DNA of 8,104 nt from the NCBI GenBank assembly GCA_020697025.1, contig JAJFBO010000035.1, positions 1-8,104 of the forward strand, read 5' to 3'. Shown here in pieces: positions 6,577 to 8,104 of this stretch. The translations under genes were made by a program, and so were the position numbers. The first letter of the stretch is position 1. Each line of letters starts with the position of its first letter. This stretch comes from Burkholderiales bacterium. Its GTDB lineage: Bacteria > Pseudomonadota > Gammaproteobacteria > Burkholderiales > UBA11063. Under the pieces are notes generated by a model. That model ran no database searches, was not told the origin of the DNA, and saw only the letters and a list, made by a program, of their open reading frames with translations.

Positions 6577-8104
6577 TTAAAATCTTGATCTTTGAATAAC
6601 CAGATCTTTTTCCCTGGAGTTAGTATACTCTTTACCATCTACATAACATTTTATATTTTTAGAAGTATACGTATATCCCACTTCATCAACATTAAAAATT
6701 AATTTACTGCTGCCATCAGAGGCCAGACATTTTACTTTAACCTCCGGCTGCCCTATCCCATAAGAAAAATCATCAATTATAATTTGGTGTTGTGTAACTA
6801 AGTTAGCAAGTATATCATCAGCCGGGTTATCATTACCTAAACCACAATCTAAATGAAATAATACGTCTTTATCCTGTGCCATAGTAACTGGAATTAAATG
6901 ACAAATACCTATCCCCAGATCATTTCCCCGCCATAGCCCTATCCCGCCAACACTAAACTGTTGATGAGGTAAAAAATCTGTCAGGAGCTGAACTTCACTC
7001 TCCTGTAGTTTAACATCATCTTTATCTAACTGTGCATTAGCCGCATAAACTGCACTTTTACATAAGCTTGTAGGATAACTGCTGCCATAACATTCTTTGA
7101 GTAAAGTGCTATTATAAAATACATTATTAATCTGAAATATCAGCTTATTAGATATGGCATTTAATTGTCCGAGTAAATCAGCACGCTCATTATATTCATA
7201 ACGTGAATTAAAATCATTTAAATATTTTAGATATTTATTTGCTAACTCATATTTTGCTGAAAGCATTTTTATGTCGTTTTCTAAATTCATGTCTCCATGC
7301 CTTACATCTAATCCCAGACTGTCCAAATATGAAATAGCAACCGGGCGATCATAAAAATAACTATCCGGGCTGGTTAATTGATCCGGCAATGTTTTAGCAT
7401 AATTATATATTTTTGCCATTGTCTTTTGGCAAGAATCAATTACATTTGTATCAGTTGCACACTGTAAGGCACTAACACCTGGTGTTTCTTCATTAGATAC
7501 ATGGGATATATCTTCCTCAGATACATGTATTATTCTGGGAAGTTTCTTAATATCACCCCCTTGCTGCATTGCTTCAATAGTCAAAGTTGTTTTTAGTTTT
7601 GTTTGCTGCATTGCCTGGGTAATCTTGGCAGTAATATCTACCAACCCAGCTCCTAATGTACCATTAAGCGCCAGATTAAACTCTTCATTGGCTATGTCAG
7701 AACTAAAACCTAACTTTAACCTAACAATTAATACTGCTCCTGCAAATGCTGAGTCAACGTAGCCATCTCCGCATTCTTCCCTAAAAGTCTTTGGCGAAGT
7801 AAAATAATCTATTTTAAAACTGCTTCTTGGATCATCTCTATAATTCACCCCTTTTAGCCGCGCTGCTGCGCTGTAGCGAAAAATATAATATATATATGTT
7901 GACTTAGAATCTAGTTCAGAAGAACCAAGAAAACTGCCAAGAGCTGAAATACTCGCAACCGGGCCAAACTGGGCACTAATACCTAAAGATGCCTTTACAG
8001 CATCAGATGATAGGTAGTCATTAGCAAACTCTTTAAACTTAACATCACTTTTAGGGTTTACAATATCCACTTCCAGGAGATCTGATAAACAAGTTGATTT
8101 TCCT
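6577..8104 (-). CDS. MACPF-like pore-forming protein, paralogue A (N-terminus beyond right edge)
   Basis: 508 residues are visible and the frame stays open to the right edge. The GTG at 8068-8070 is not the true start: the eleven codons before it (GKSTCLSDLLE) continue the homology, placing a Cys where paralogues B and C have theirs, shortly before the shared N-P. Numbering from the first visible residue, the signature is CGDGYV (111-116) with strand AVLIVRLKLGF (122-132). Strand TTLTIEAMQQGGD (172-184) gives the second element. C215/C225 precede IYNY. The helical part has the hairpin C338-x9-C348, and the C-terminal beta-rich domain has CHLIP (401-405) and C420. The protein ends in QRSRF and lacks the QQELTT tail of the other two. 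A run around 190-205 is rich in Ser, Glu and His. It is the first gene in transcription order here, 55 bp upstream of paralogue B. Family call by motif order; export is inferred from the paralogues. Confidence 0.8.
   Translation of the reverse strand, partial: GKSTCLSDLLEVDIVNPKSDVKFKEFANDYLSSDAVKASLGISAQFGPVASISALGSFLGSSELDSKSTYIYYIFRYSAAARLKGVNYRDDPRSSFKIDYFTSPKTFREECGDGYVDSAFAGAVLIVRLKLGFSSDIANEEFNLALNGTLGAGLVDITAKITQAMQQTKLKTTLTIEAMQQGGDIKKLPRIIHVSEEDISHVSNEETPGVSALQCATDTNVIDSCQKTMAKIYNYAKTLPDQLTSPDSYFYDRPVAISYLDSLGLDVRHGDMNLENDIKMLSAKYELANKYLKYLNDFNSRYEYNERADLLGQLNAISNKLIFQINNVFYNSTLLKECYGSSYPTSLCKSAVYAANAQLDKDDVKLQESEVQLLTDFLPHQQFSVGGIGLWRGNDLGIGICHLIPVTMAQDKDVLFHLDCGLGNDNPADDILANLVTQHQIIIDDFSYGIGQPEVKVKCLASDGSSKLIFNVDEVGYTYTSKNIKCYVDGKEYTNSREKDLVIQRSRF

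Overview
This is an AT-rich window (roughly one third G+C by eye). Every gene I can support lies on the minus strand, so the reading order is from right to left. Nearly every product begins with a Sec-type signal peptide and carries cysteines in recurring pairs, which points to an exported, disulfide-bonded protein set from a Gram-negative bacterium. The base composition and the perforin-like proteins would suit a host-associated or intracellular lineage. I cannot assign a genus, and nothing in the window is a taxonomic marker.

The main content is three large, diverged paralogues with a MACPF (membrane attack complex/perforin)-like core. They are MACPF-A (6577-8104, N-terminus cut off by the window), MACPF-B (4545-6521) and MACPF-C (1721-3511). 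All three share one order of parts: an N-terminal Cys motif; a MACPF-like signature ([CG]-G-[TD]-x-[YF]-[IV]) followed by a hydrophobic strand; a second strand ending in Q-x-G-G; a Cys pair before an N-Y motif; a helical segment with a C-x(6-9)-C hairpin; and a beta-rich C-terminal domain with a C-x-[LI]-I-P...C motif. B and C also share a C-terminal QQELTT-x-YP tail, which A lacks.

Between B and C lie a small secreted protein (4224-4520) and a 214-codon frame (3552-4196). These two are in the same reading frame, separated by one TAA and nine sense codons. The second has neither a Shine-Dalgarno site nor a signal peptide, so the pair may be one gene broken by a nonsense codon. Downstream of C is a secreted protein (532-1692) with what look like three Cys-paired beta-sandwich repeats. 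Gaps from the A gene to the 532-1692 gene are 55, 24, 27, 40 and 28 bp with no visible terminator, which fits one operon whose promoter lies beyond the right edge.

A strong sigma-70-type promoter (472-500) starts a second unit. Its first gene (1-360) encodes another exported protein that runs off the left edge. I infer a secreted, possibly multi-component pore-forming locus: several perforin-like subunits plus small Cys-rich companions. The companions have no recognisable function, and the target membrane (host or rival bacterium) cannot be told from sequence. There are no tRNA or rRNA genes, mobile elements or CRISPR arrays, and no gene-free stretch exceeds about 170 bp.
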